A DNA stretch of 64,000 bases from DASZHJ01 sp035517495 (GCA_035517495.1 DATIYT010000129.1:32102-96101), one strand, 5' to 3'. Positions 1 to 8,674 are shown, numbered from the stretch's first letter. Made by a program: numbers and translations. The notes: generated from the sequence alone by a model not told the origin.

Positions 1-1
1 G

Positions 2-931
2 GCCCGAGCCTTCAACGCGCTTTGGAAGCGCGCCTATCACAAGTTCCGCGAATGGTTGGGCGGCGTCGTGTATGAGGATCCGTGGCTCGCCGGCGGCCAC
101 AACGGCCTTTCCAACAGCGAGGACCCCGAGAAGCCCGGCGCGCCCTATCCGCGCGTCAAGCAGTTGCGCGAGTTGATGCGCGAGTACGGGCTCGACACCA
201 CGCCCGTCTTCATGGCGGGCGGCGTCTGGTATTTGAGGGAATGGGAAGACTGGATCGACAATCCCGAGCTCGGCCCCGTGGCGTTTCAGTTCGGGACCCG
301 ACCGCTCCTCACCAAGGAGAGCCCGATCTCGGACGCCTGGAAGCGGAAGCTCCTCACCCTCAAGGAAGGCGACGTCTATCTGAACCGTTTCAGTCCCACT
401 GGCTTCTACTCCTCGGCCGTGCGCAACGATTTTCTGCGCGAGATGACGCAACGCTCGGAACGGCAGATCGCTTATACGGTCGAACCCGTGGGCGATCACT
501 TGGCGCCGCTTGAGGTAGGCGCGCGCCATCGTCTCGTTTATTGCACGCCGCACGACCGCGACCGCGCGCAAGGTTGGGTCGCCGAGGGTTTCACCGAGGC
601 GCTGCGCACGCCTGATTCGACACTGGTGTTCGTGACCCCCGCGAAGGCACTGGAAATCCGCAACGATCAGATCAACTGCATGGGCTGTCTCTCCGCATGC
701 CAATTCTCGAACTGGGCGCAGAACGAGCAGGGCACTACCGGCAAGAAAGCCGACCCGCGCAGCTTCTGTATCCAGAAAACCCTGCAGTTGATCCGCCATT
801 CGAGCGACGTCGAAGACCAGCTCATGTTCGCGGGCCACAACGCCTATCGCTTCGCAAGCGACCCCTTCTACAGCAACGGCTTCATCCCCACGGTGAAGGA
901 GCTGGTGGAGCGCCTGCAGACCGGGGATTGA
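2..931 (+). CDS. Nitronate monooxygenase-family flavoprotein, 5'-truncated by window edge
   Basis: The reading frame is open from the first bases of the window, so the N-terminus lies outside; about 309 residues are visible. The part seen has the glycine-rich MAGGVWYLREWEDW stretch and the FQFGTRPLL segment expected of the FMN-binding half of the 2-nitropropane dioxygenase/nitronate monooxygenase TIM barrel. Near the C-terminus is a cysteine cluster, CMGCLSAC, which the second family member at 2344 lacks and which could bind metal or a cluster. Family members oxidise nitronates or act as related FMN oxidoreductases in the cytoplasm; the substrate here is unknown. It converges on the beta-propeller gene that follows. 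Confidence 0.8.
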   Translation, partial: ARAFNALWKRAYHKFREWLGGVVYEDPWLAGGHNGLSNSEDPEKPGAPYPRVKQLRELMREYGLDTTPVFMAGGVWYLREWEDWIDNPELGPVAFQFGTRPLLTKESPISDAWKRKLLTLKEGDVYLNRFSPTGFYSSAVRNDFLREMTQRSERQIAYTVEPVGDHLAPLEVGARHRLVYCTPHDRDRAQGWVAEGFTEALRTPDSTLVFVTPAKALEIRNDQINCMGCLSACQFSNWAQNEQGTTGKKADPRSFCIQKTLQLIRHSSDVEDQLMFAGHNAYRFASDPFYSNGFIPTVKELVERLQTGD

Positions 932-990
932 CCCGGGGCACGATGAGCCGCCCCACACGGTGAGGCCCACTTCGCAGGTCTTCTCAACAC

Positions 991-2127
991 CTACCCGTGC
1001 AGCACCAGCTTCTGCACCCGCCAGTTCAGGAGTTCCGCCACATAGAGCACGTTCTCCTTGGGACAGGCCATTTCATGGATCCAGCCGAATTGCTTTGGCT
1101 GTTTGCCGGATTGACCGAGCACGCCCAGCAGTTTGCCGTCCAGCGTCAGCTTGTAGATGCGGCCCGGCCAGGCATCGGAGCTGTAGAGCACTTGATTGGG
1201 CCCGGGTGAGATGCAGATCGCCCAGGGCGAGCCCGGCGCCATGGTGCCCGCGGCGATCACGGCCTCGTTCGGAATATTGCCGATCGCCGGCTTCGCGCCT
1301 GTTGGTACCGGCACGTCGATCGTGAACTGGCGCTGGAAATTGCCCTCGCCGTCGAATACCTGAATTCGCCGGTTGCTGCGATCGGCGACGTAGACGAGTC
1401 CCTTGGCATCGACGGCGATGCTGTGGGGCGTGTGGAATTGGCCGGGGGCCGTGCCGCGGTCGCCCCAAGACTTCACCCAATCGCCATTCTTGTCCACTTT
1501 GGCGATGCGCGAGTTGATATAGCCGTCGCTGATGTAGGTATTGCCGTGCGCGTCCCAGGCGACATCGGTCACCTGACGGAAGCGGCCGGGCTCGGCGGGG
1601 AGCGGCGGGTTCGGATGCTTCAGGGGGGCGGTGTCTTCGTCGGAGGCCTCCTGCTTGCGCCCGAACACCATGGCGACGCGGCCTTCGGGTGTAAACTTGA
1701 TCACCATGTCCGAGCCCTTGTCGGTAACCCAGATGTTGTCCTGCACATCGACCTTCACGGTGTGGGCAAAGGACCAGGCGTAGAGATGCTTGCCGATCTC
1801 GCGGATGAAGCGGCCGTCGGGGCCGAATTCGAGAAGCTGAGTCGCAGCCGCGGCGTAAGCGGGACCGCTGGTGTTGCCGCGCGACAGCACGAACACATGG
1901 CCTTTGGAATTGAGCGCCACGCCCGAGCATTCGCCGAAATACATGTCGCTCGGCAGCCGTACCGGATCGGGCACGGACTCGTAGGGAATCGACCGCACAG
2001 CCTCGTCAGCGAGACCGCGATCCGGCTTCCAGGCAAACACCGCGGCGGCGGCACCGGCCGCCATCAAGAACCGCCGCCGGCTGAAGGCGCCGCAGCAGAA
2101 ACATGTCGCGGGATGTCGCAGTATCAT
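991..2127 (-). CDS. Exported NHL-repeat six-bladed beta-propeller protein (Tat signal)
   Basis: A 378-residue protein. The start at 2127 is chosen because GGGAGG lies about 8 bases upstream; a longer frame to 2196 lacks such a site. Residues 16-21 are SRRRFL followed by a hydrophobic alanine-rich stretch, a Tat-type signal, so export is expected. The mature part carries repeated NHL-type blades such as ITDKGSD-like and VYVADRSNRRIQVF segments, ending in ENVLYVAELLNWRVQKL. The layout resembles NHL/peptidyl-alpha-hydroxyglycine lyase-like propellers, but no catalytic assignment is safe. It is convergent with the gene at 2-931 and divergent from the flavoprotein at 2344. Confidence 0.8.
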   Translation of the reverse strand: MILRHPATCFCCGAFSRRRFLMAAGAAAAVFAWKPDRGLADEAVRSIPYESVPDPVRLPSDMYFGECSGVALNSKGHVFVLSRGNTSGPAYAAAATQLLEFGPDGRFIREIGKHLYAWSFAHTVKVDVQDNIWVTDKGSDMVIKFTPEGRVAMVFGRKQEASDEDTAPLKHPNPPLPAEPGRFRQVTDVAWDAHGNTYISDGYINSRIAKVDKNGDWVKSWGDRGTAPGQFHTPHSIAVDAKGLVYVADRSNRRIQVFDGEGNFQRQFTIDVPVPTGAKPAIGNIPNEAVIAAGTMAPGSPWAICISPGPNQVLYSSDAWPGRIYKLTLDGKLLGVLGQSGKQPKQFGWIHEMACPKENVLYVAELLNWRVQKLVLHG

Positions 2128-2343
2128 TTTTTTCCTCCCCTTGCCCGCCGAATAGCGGAATAGATTTCTGTATTCGATCAAACTACCGCCTGTCATCCGC
2201 CGGCGATACGTACGTGTTTATATGACAAGATTCATCACAGAGAAATGAAGGCCACGCAGAAACGCGAACCTTCGTGACCTCGGCGCCTTCGTGGTGCATC
2301 TTTGATTCCACGCGCTTATTGAACCGGGCCAGGGAACACTGCG

Positions 2344-3309
2344 ATGACATTGCCGGCGGTTTTGCGGGGACGCTTGGTGCTGCCGGTCATCGGCGCGCCG
2401 ATGTTCAGGGTCTCGGTGCCCGATCTCGTCATCGCGCAGTGCAAGGCTGGGATCGTCGGCAGCTTCCCCGCGCTCAATGCGCGGCCGCCGGAATTGCTGG
2501 ACGAATGGCTCACGCTGATCAGCCATGAACTGGCGGCGCACGACGCAAGGCATCCCGATCGGCCTGCGGCACCGTTTGCGGTCAATCAGATCGTGCATAA
2601 GTCCAATGTGCGGCTGGAGCACGACCTCGAACTCTGCCTCAAGCATCGCGTGCCGATCGTCATCACCTCGCTGGGCGCGCGGGAGGAAGTGAACCATGCC
2701 GTGCACGGCTATGGCGGCATCGTGCTGCACGACGTCATCCACAATACGTTCGCGCGGAAAGCGATCGACAAGGGTGCGGACGGGCTGATCGCGGTCGCAG
2801 CCGGCGCCGGCGGACATGCGGGCGCGATCTCGCCCTTTGCGCTCATTGAGGAAATCCGCGAATGGTGGTCGGGTCCCCTCGTGCTTTCGGGAGCGATCTC
2901 GACGGGCCGCGGCGTGCTGGCGGCCGAGGCGATCGGCGCCGATCTTGCCTATGTGGGTTCCGCCTTCATCGCAACCCAAGAAAGCAACGCCGAGGCGGAG
3001 TACAAGCAGATGATCGTCGAGTGCGGCGCCTCAGACATCGTCTATACGAATTACTTCAGCGGCGTTCACGGCAATTATTTGAAGCCATCGGTCGCGCGCG
3101 CGGGCCTCGACCCCGACGCCTTGCCGCAATCGGACTCGACGAAGATGAACTTTGCCTCCGGCAGCAGCCGGCCCAAGGCCTGGCGCGATATCTGGGGCGC
3201 GGGCCAGGGCATCGGCGCGGTCAAGGCGATCGTGAGCGCGGCTGATCTGGTCCAACGCCTCAAGAGCGAGTACGATTTAGCGCGCGCACGGGTGACGGGG
3301 ACCGGATGA
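2344..3309 (+). CDS. Nitronate monooxygenase (2-nitropropane dioxygenase family)
   Basis: A 321-residue flavoprotein of normal length for the class. IGAPMF near residues 16-21 is the N-terminal phosphate/FMN signature, and GAGGHAG at 154-160 places the usual catalytic histidine at His158; GAISTGRG and GSAFIATQES form the FMN phosphate site. Enzymes of this family oxidise alkyl nitronates such as propionate 3-nitronate, protecting against nitro toxins. A CAGGGAA-like ribosome site precedes the ATG. The stop overlaps the ATG of the next gene (ATGA), so the two are translationally coupled. Confidence 0.9.
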   Translation: MTLPAVLRGRLVLPVIGAPMFRVSVPDLVIAQCKAGIVGSFPALNARPPELLDEWLTLISHELAAHDARHPDRPAAPFAVNQIVHKSNVRLEHDLELCLKHRVPIVITSLGAREEVNHAVHGYGGIVLHDVIHNTFARKAIDKGADGLIAVAAGAGGHAGAISPFALIEEIREWWSGPLVLSGAISTGRGVLAAEAIGADLAYVGSAFIATQESNAEAEYKQMIVECGASDIVYTNYFSGVHGNYLKPSVARAGLDPDALPQSDSTKMNFASGSSRPKAWRDIWGAGQGIGAVKAIVSAADLVQRLKSEYDLARARVTGTG

Positions 3310-4526
3310 GGTCGCCGATGAAATACTGGCTCGCCATTGCGATCACTGCGCTGTCGCTGCCGGCCATGGCCCAGGGCGAGTTGCCGCCGGGACCTGGCAG
3401 GGAGACCGTGCAGTCTGCTTGCATCGCCTGCCACGACCTGAAGCGGGTCACCAACGGCGGCTATTCGGAGTCTGAGTGGCGCACGGTGATCGCCATGATG
3501 ATCAACGTGGGCGCCCCGGTTCCGCGCGACCGCGTCGATCAACTGACGCAGTATCTCGCGACCAATTTCCCGGCGCGCGCACGTCCGTCTGCGGTGCTGC
3601 TGGCGGGCGACGTCAAGGTCGAGATCAAGGAATGGACCGTGCCGACGCCGGGATCGCGCCCGCACGACCCGCTTGCGGCACCCGACGGCAGCCTCTGGTA
3701 TTCGGGGCAGATGGCGAATGTGCTGGGCCGGCTCGATCCCGAAACCGGACAATTTAGGGAATATCATGTGCCCGAGGGATCGGGCCCGCACGGCCTCGTC
3801 TTCGACCGGGACGGCAAGGTCTGGTTCACCGCGAATTTCGGCGGCTATATCGGCAAGCTCGATCCCGCGACCGGCACCGTCACGCGCTATCCCCTGCCTG
3901 ATCCCGACGCGCGCGATCCGCACACCTTGGTTTTCGATCAGAAGGGCATCCTCTGGTTCACCGTGCAGAGCGCGAACAAGGTGGGGCGACTTGATCCCGC
4001 AACCGGCGCCATCAAGCTGGTGACGCCGCCGACGCCACGCGCCAACCCCTATGGCATGGTGGTGACGTCCACGGGCGTACCGTTCTTCGACGAGTTCGGC
4101 AGCAACAAGATCGGCCGCATCGATCCCGAGACCATGGTGATCCGCGAGTACGCGCTGCCCAATCCGGGCGCTCGGCCGCGCCGCATCGCCATCACCGCCG
4201 ACGACATCATCTGGTACACGGATTACGCGCGGGGATATCTGGGCCGGCTCTACTCCGCGACCGGCGCGGTGCTAGAATGGCCGTCGCCGGGCGGACGCGA
4301 GGCGCAGCCCTACGCCATCACCGTCGTCAAGAACGCGATCTGGTACGTCGAAACCGGTACCAACCCCAACACGCTCGTTCGCTTCGATCCCCTGACGCAG
4401 AAGTTCCAGACCTGGCCCATTCCTTCGGGGGGTGGCGTCGTGCGCAACATGATGCCGACCCGCGATGGCAATTTGGCGCTCGCTTGCAGCGGCGTCGATC
4501 GGGTGGCGCTCGCGGAGATCAAGTAG
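3306..4526 (+). CDS. Cytochrome c / virginiamycin B lyase-like beta-propeller fusion
   Basis: A 406-residue exported protein. Residues 1-22 form a signal peptide ending at AMA. A single haem c motif, CIACH, is at residues 39-43 in a small cytochrome domain, followed from about residue 95 by a Vgb-type propeller with repeated blades of the form GRLDPATG and WFT. Vgb lyases open streptogramin rings, but most environmental homologues are of unknown function, and the added haem suggests a periplasmic redox role instead. ATG at 3306 overlaps the upstream stop; an alternative ATG is at 3318. Confidence 0.85.
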   Translation: MRSPMKYWLAIAITALSLPAMAQGELPPGPGRETVQSACIACHDLKRVTNGGYSESEWRTVIAMMINVGAPVPRDRVDQLTQYLATNFPARARPSAVLLAGDVKVEIKEWTVPTPGSRPHDPLAAPDGSLWYSGQMANVLGRLDPETGQFREYHVPEGSGPHGLVFDRDGKVWFTANFGGYIGKLDPATGTVTRYPLPDPDARDPHTLVFDQKGILWFTVQSANKVGRLDPATGAIKLVTPPTPRANPYGMVVTSTGVPFFDEFGSNKIGRIDPETMVIREYALPNPGARPRRIAITADDIIWYTDYARGYLGRLYSATGAVLEWPSPGGREAQPYAITVVKNAIWYVETGTNPNTLVRFDPLTQKFQTWPIPSGGGVVRNMMPTRDGNLALACSGVDRVALAEIK

Positions 4527-4844
4527 CCGCTACCAATACGCGCTCGATTTTGAGAAACTCGATAGAGAGTGAGGGGATGATGGGGGGATCGCGGCAATTC
4601 GCCCCATTCCTCCCTCTCGTCATGAGATCGGAACAGCGAAACTGCCGGAGGTGCGCTCGTCGACCCGTTCCGCGATTGGATTGGACGAATTTCGTGGAGT
4701 GGCGACGAGTTCTCCCCAATCCCGATCATCCCCGTAATCTAATCGACCGTCCCCGGTTCCCTGCGGAATTCGACGGCAAGAATCGGGTCGCAGCCTTCGC
4801 ACCCGCTTGCCACAGTCGACCATCCAACAGCGCGGGGATTGGCG
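4527..4844. other. Gene-free stretch of about 320 bases
   Basis: No frame on either strand looks coding, and no recognisable tRNA or repeat was seen. The last bases carry a GGGGA-like ribosome site for the exporter gene that follows. Short antisense frames here show low-complexity arginine-rich translations typical of non-coding GC-rich DNA. Confidence 0.5.
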
Positions 4845-5780
4845 ATGACTTCGGTGCAGCAGCGCATGGGTGGCGCGGAGTGGAGCTACCTTCTGGCGCT
4901 GAGCGCGGCATGGGGCGGTGTATTCATGTTCAACCGCCTGGCGCTCGCCGATTTCCCGCCGCTCACCGCGGTGATGCTACGGCTTGCAATCGCGGCACCG
5001 CTGCTGCTGGCGCTGGTGCATGCCCAAGGAGCGCGCATGCCCCGCTCGCCCAGGATCTGGGCCGAGTTTTTCGTTATGGGGCTCCTCAACAACGCGCTGC
5101 CGTTCACGCTCTTCGTTTGGGCTCAGCAATCCATCAGCAGCGGCCTCGCCTCGATCATCAACGCACTCACGCCGGTTACGACCGCCTTGGTTTGTCACGT
5201 CATGACCGCAGACGAAAAGCTCACCCGCGCCAAACTTGCGGGCGTGCTGCTGGGCTTCATGGGCGTGATCGCGCTCATCGGTCCCGGTGCGCTCGCGGGC
5301 CTCGGCCATGACGTCATCGCCGAGCTGGTGGCGTTGCTGGCGCCGATCTCGTACGCCTTCGCGGGTCTCTGGGGCCGGCGCTTCCGTGCGCTCCCGGTAG
5401 CGGTGCCGGCCGCGGGCATGGTGACATGCTCCGCGATCACCATGCTGCCGTTGGCGCTGCTGCGCGATCATCCCTGGACGCTCGCGCCGAGCGTCATCGC
5501 GTGGGGTGCGGTCGTGGCACAGGCGGTGATCGCCACCGCCCTCGCCTATTGGCTTTACTTCCGTATTCTCAAGACTGCCGGTGCGACCAACCTGCTGCTG
5601 GTGACGGTGCTGATGCCACCGATGGCGCTGATACTGGGCGCGATCGTGCTCGGCGAACGCTTCTCTCAGAGCGCGTTCCTGGGCCTCGGCCTCATCTTCC
5701 TGAGCTTGGCCGCGATCGACGGCCGCGTGCTCCGATGGTTCAGGCGCCCCAGCGAACGGCCGGCACCGAGCGCGCCCTAG
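4845..5780 (+). CDS. EamA/DMT-family transporter
   Basis: About 311 residues with ten predicted membrane segments in two repeated halves, the drug/metabolite transporter layout (EamA domains, roughly residues 14-150 and 160-300). Typical segments are LLALSAAWGGVFMFNRLAL at the start and AIVLGERFSQSAFLGLGLI near the end. Such carriers export amino acids or other metabolites across the inner membrane; the substrate is unknown. A TTG at 4839 and an ATG at 4866 are alternative starts. The TAG stop lies inside the left edge of a palindromic repeat (see 5777-5856); removing the repeat would give one more codon before a TAG. Confidence 0.85.
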   Translation: MTSVQQRMGGAEWSYLLALSAAWGGVFMFNRLALADFPPLTAVMLRLAIAAPLLLALVHAQGARMPRSPRIWAEFFVMGLLNNALPFTLFVWAQQSISSGLASIINALTPVTTALVCHVMTADEKLTRAKLAGVLLGFMGVIALIGPGALAGLGHDVIAELVALLAPISYAFAGLWGRRFRALPVAVPAAGMVTCSAITMLPLALLRDHPWTLAPSVIAWGAVVAQAVIATALAYWLYFRILKTAGATNLLLVTVLMPPMALILGAIVLGERFSQSAFLGLGLIFLSLAAIDGRVLRWFRRPSERPAPSAP

Positions 5781-5856
5781 TGTCCCGATTCCGAAGTTCG
5801 CATGACCAAACGGCCAAGCTCAGATGCGAACTTCGGAATCATGGGGACACTACTAG
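5777..5856. repeat. MITE-like palindromic repeat, hairpin A copy 1
   Basis: A CTAG-to-CTAG segment. The core, GTGTCCC to GGGACAC (5780-5850, 71 bases), has TA on each side. The inner arms GATTCCGAAGTTCGCAT and its exact complement form a 17-bp stem around a 20-base loop, extended by a 7-bp outer stem with a small bulge. The first TA plus G of the element makes the stop codon of the EamA gene. Except for one base it is identical to the copy at 63853. It sits between convergent genes and could also act as a bidirectional terminator. Confidence 0.9.
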
Positions 5857-5871
5857 AACCGAGCTGCGTCC

Positions 5872-7485
5872 CTAAAACGTATGGCGGAAGATCCAGAATA
5901 GACAGCCCGCGAGCATGATCGCGGCTGGGAGCGTCGTCACCCACGCCAAAATCAAGCTCCGGATCGTCGACCACTGCAGGCCGGAGCGGTTCGCCGCCAT
6001 GGTGCCGGCAACGCCCGACGACAATACATGGGTCGTGCTCACCGGCCAGCCCCAGACATCGGCCGCGCCGATGGTCGCCATGGCGATGATCTCCGCCGAA
6101 GCACCCTGTCCGTAGGTCAAGTGCGTCTTGCCGATCTTTTCGCCGACAGTGACGACGATCCGCTTCCAGCCGATCATCGTGCCCAGGCCAAGCGCGATCG
6201 CGACCGCCACCTTGACCCAGAGGGGAATGAACTTGGTGGCGTTGTCGATATCGCCCTTGTAAGCCTTGAGATCGGCTTGCTCGGCCGCATCCAACTTCGG
6301 CTCGCCGTTCTTCGCGATCCGCGACAGCATCTCGCTCACAAGATACATGTCGTTGCGCACGTTCGAGGTCTGCTCCGCCGGGACCCGCGAGAGAGACCCG
6401 TATTCGCTGACCTGCCGCGCGATGTCGGCGATCAGCAGACGGAGCGCCGGCAGCGACTGCGGGGTTACTTCGCGGTCGCGGATAGCTTCAGTCAAGTCCT
6501 TGCGCGGATTGACACTGGTCCCGTCGCCGCCATGCTTCGCCAACACGGCTTCCGCGCGCTCGCTGCGCTGAAGGAAGACCGGCACATGATCGGCCCCGAC
6601 CGCATGGTTGAGCGCGTAGGCGGTGGGAACGGTGCCGATCAGGATCAGCATGATGAGGCCCATGCCCTTCTGCCCGTCATTCGATCCATGGAAGAAGCTG
6701 ACGCCCGTGCAAGTCAGGATCAGCAGCATCCGGATCCAATGGGGCGGCGGCGCAGCACCCTCGGGTGCCTTGTAGAGCTTCGGAAACGGCAGGGCGACTT
6801 TTGCCACGAGAAGCAAAATCGCCGACAAGATGAAGCCCACCACCGGCGAGAATGCCAACGAACGGAACACGCCGGTCGCCTGGCTCCAATCGACACCGCT
6901 GGTGCCATTGGGGCCGCCCATGAGCTGGTTCGCGAGACCGACGCCGATGATCGAGCCGATAAGCGCGTGGGAGCTCGAATTCGGAATCCCGAAGTACCAA
7001 GTGCCGACGTTCCAGATGATCGCCGCGATCAACAGCGCGAACACCATGGCGAAACCCGCCGACGACCCGACTTGGAGGATCAGCTCGACCGGCAGGAGCG
7101 AGACAATGGTATAGGCGACGAGCCCGGCCGAGGTTACGACACCGAGGAAATTCCAAATGCCCGACCAGACCACCGCGACTTGGGCCGGCAGCGAATGCGT
7201 GTAGATCACGGTCGCGACCGCGTTCGCGGTGTCATGAAAGCCGTTGACGAATTCGAAACCGAGCGCGATCAGCAAGGCCACGCCCAGGAGCACGAAGGGA
7301 AGGATGGTGGTGGTCCGCGGCATCTCGGAGAGGTCGCCCACCAGCGCCGTCACGGCATAGACTGAGCCCACCGCTAGGATCGCGAAAACACCGAAGTTGG
7401 TTGCGCGGGCGGTCCAGCGCGGCTCGCGCGAAGGATGCAGCGGATGATGATGCGCGGGATGCCGCGCGACGGTCGCTTCGGTCAT
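5872..7485 (-). CDS. pit: Inorganic phosphate transporter, PiT family
   Basis: A 537-residue membrane protein. Both PiT signature repeats are visible: NGFHDTANA at residues 81-89 and FHGSNDGQKGMG from residue 265. The halves are joined by a hydrophilic central domain (about residues 310-430), as in bacterial Pit. These carriers take up phosphate, often as metal-phosphate, using the proton gradient. A strong ribosome site, GGGGGAGAGG, precedes the ATG at 7485. A Pho-box-like sequence lies about 90 bases upstream. It ends just before the hairpin repeat shared with the convergent EamA gene. Confidence 0.93.
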   Translation of the reverse strand: MTEATVARHPAHHHPLHPSREPRWTARATNFGVFAILAVGSVYAVTALVGDLSEMPRTTTILPFVLLGVALLIALGFEFVNGFHDTANAVATVIYTHSLPAQVAVVWSGIWNFLGVVTSAGLVAYTIVSLLPVELILQVGSSAGFAMVFALLIAAIIWNVGTWYFGIPNSSSHALIGSIIGVGLANQLMGGPNGTSGVDWSQATGVFRSLAFSPVVGFILSAILLLVAKVALPFPKLYKAPEGAAPPPHWIRMLLILTCTGVSFFHGSNDGQKGMGLIMLILIGTVPTAYALNHAVGADHVPVFLQRSERAEAVLAKHGGDGTSVNPRKDLTEAIRDREVTPQSLPALRLLIADIARQVSEYGSLSRVPAEQTSNVRNDMYLVSEMLSRIAKNGEPKLDAAEQADLKAYKGDIDNATKFIPLWVKVAVAIALGLGTMIGWKRIVVTVGEKIGKTHLTYGQGASAEIIAMATIGAADVWGWPVSTTHVLSSGVAGTMAANRSGLQWSTIRSLILAWVTTLPAAIMLAGCLFWIFRHTF

Positions 7486-7571
7486 GCCTCTCCCCCTCGT
7501 CCCTCGGCCGCAAGCACTGTTAACCGTATCGGTCGCCGATCACGCGGCGGTCAAAAGGCTACGGTCTCGAT

Positions 7572-7589
7572 ATGACATTAATGTTACAA
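7572..7589 (-). promoter_or_regulatory. Possible PhoB box upstream of pit
   Basis: On the minus strand the heptamers TTGTAAC and ATGTCAT are separated by four bases, the 7-4-7 spacing of Pho boxes (consensus CTGTCAT twice). The second heptamer matches 6 of 7 positions, the first about 4 of 7. PhoB control of pit is known in some alphaproteobacteria. Inferred from pattern only. Confidence 0.4.
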
Positions 7590-7677
7590 AAGGTCTGGCC
7601 TGGCTTGCTACACCAGAGCCAATTTGCGCTGCCGTCGCCCTTGCGCTAGTCTCGCATCAATCCGATCTAAGCGGCAG

Positions 7678-8121
7678 ATGCCTGCGATGCCTGTACTCGC
7701 CGCCCATAGGCCTTTCGCCAACGCGCTCGAATTGCTGCGTACCGCCAAGCTGCGGCCGACGCGGCAGCGATTGGCGCTCGCGCGGCTGTTGTTCGACAAG
7801 GGCGACCGGCACGTGACCGCCGAGCAACTCCATGGCGAGGCGCAGGCTGCGGCCGTGCGGGTTTCGCTCGCGACCGTTTACAACACCTTGCATCAATTCA
7901 TCGCCGCTGGGCTGTTGCGCGAGGTCGTGGTTGATCCGGGCCGCTCCTATTTCGACACCAACGTCACCAACCACCATCACTTCTTCTTCGAGGAAACCGG
8001 GCGGCTGCAGGACATCCCAAGTGGCGACGTGGGCGTCGTGCAGCTACCGTCGGCACCCCCAGGCACGGCGATCCGACGCGTCGACGTCATCATTCGCGTG
8101 GCGAGCGACCGCACGGCTTGA
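7678..8121 (+). CDS. irr: Iron response regulator Irr (Fur family)
   Basis: A 147-residue Fur-superfamily regulator. LRPTRQRLALARLLF (residues 25-39) and VSLATVYNTLHQF are the winged-helix DNA-binding part, and NHHHFF (99-101 are the three histidines) is the metal/haem-responsive HHH motif typical of Irr rather than Fur. The Cys-Pro haem regulatory motif found near the N-terminus of Bradyrhizobium Irr is absent. In Rhizobiales Irr accumulates when iron is scarce and controls haem, iron-storage and uptake genes. ATG 7678 was chosen; ATG 7687 is also possible. It is divergent from pit and directly upstream of rubrerythrin, a plausible target. Confidence 0.88.
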   Translation: MPAMPVLAAHRPFANALELLRTAKLRPTRQRLALARLLFDKGDRHVTAEQLHGEAQAAAVRVSLATVYNTLHQFIAAGLLREVVVDPGRSYFDTNVTNHHHFFFEETGRLQDIPSGDVGVVQLPSAPPGTAIRRVDVIIRVASDRTA

Positions 8122-8151
8122 GTGGCGGTTTCCTACCCCTCTGCCACGACA

Positions 8152-8201
8152 TTAGAACAATTCCAGTGTATTGACTAAATCCCCATTCGGGGTCATATAA
8201 C
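8152..8201 (+). promoter_or_regulatory. Putative rubrerythrin promoter with Irr-box-like sequence
   Basis: TTAGAACAATTCCAG at 8152-8166 is an imperfect inverted repeat similar to the TTTAGAA-type iron control element bound by Irr. Just downstream are a -35-like TTGACT (8171-8176) and a -10-like TATAAC (8196-8201), 19 bases apart, with a CCCC-ATTC-GGGG mini-palindrome between them. The strong ribosome site AAGGAGGAGG (8217-8226) follows. The position next to irr makes Irr control of the rubrerythrin gene a reasonable inference. Confidence 0.5.
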
Positions 8202-8231
8202 CATCCACCAGCCGACAAGGAGGAGGACGAC

Positions 8232-8651
8232 ATGCCGTCGCTCAAGGGAACCAAGACAGAAGAGAACCTAAAGGCCGCATTCGCCGGGGAGAGCCAAGCC
8301 AATCGCCGCTATCTCTATTTCGCGCAGAAGGCGGACGTCGAAGGCTACAACGATGTCGCCGCCGTTTTCCGCTCGACGGCAGAGGGCGAGACCGGTCACG
8401 CGCATGGCCATCTGGAATTCCTCGAGGAAGTGGGCGATCCCGCAACCGGCAAGCCCATCGGCGCCACGCCGGAAAACCTGCGCGCGGCTATCGCGGGCGA
8501 GACGCACGAATACACAGATATGTATCCGGGCATGGCGCGGGCCGCTCGTCAGGAAGGCTTTGACGAGATCGCCGACTGGTTCGAGACCTTGGCCAAGGCC
8601 GAGAAGTCGCACGCCGGCCGCTTCCAAAAAGCGCTGGACACGCTCGGCTGA
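8232..8651 (+). CDS. Rubrerythrin-family di-iron protein (no rubredoxin domain)
   Basis: A 139-residue four-helix bundle protein. The rubrerythrin ligand set is in place: Glu20, Glu53, His56, Glu90/Glu93, Glu124 and His127. The C-terminal rubredoxin domain of classical rubrerythrins is missing, so electrons must come from a partner, perhaps the Fe-S protein encoded next. Rubrerythrins reduce hydrogen peroxide in the cytoplasm. It has a very strong Shine-Dalgarno and a recognisable promoter. A palindromic repeat begins 23 bases after the stop, so co-transcription with 8902 may be only partial. Confidence 0.92.
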   Translation: MPSLKGTKTEENLKAAFAGESQANRRYLYFAQKADVEGYNDVAAVFRSTAEGETGHAHGHLEFLEEVGDPATGKPIGATPENLRAAIAGETHEYTDMYPGMARAARQEGFDEIADWFETLAKAEKSHAGRFQKALDTLG

Positions 8652-8674
8652 GCATTTGGCGCAGATCGATCGAC

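Noticed and set aside
6028..7365. 445-codon frame antisense to pit
   Set aside because: Asp/Arg/His-rich translation typical of antisense frames; pit is certain.
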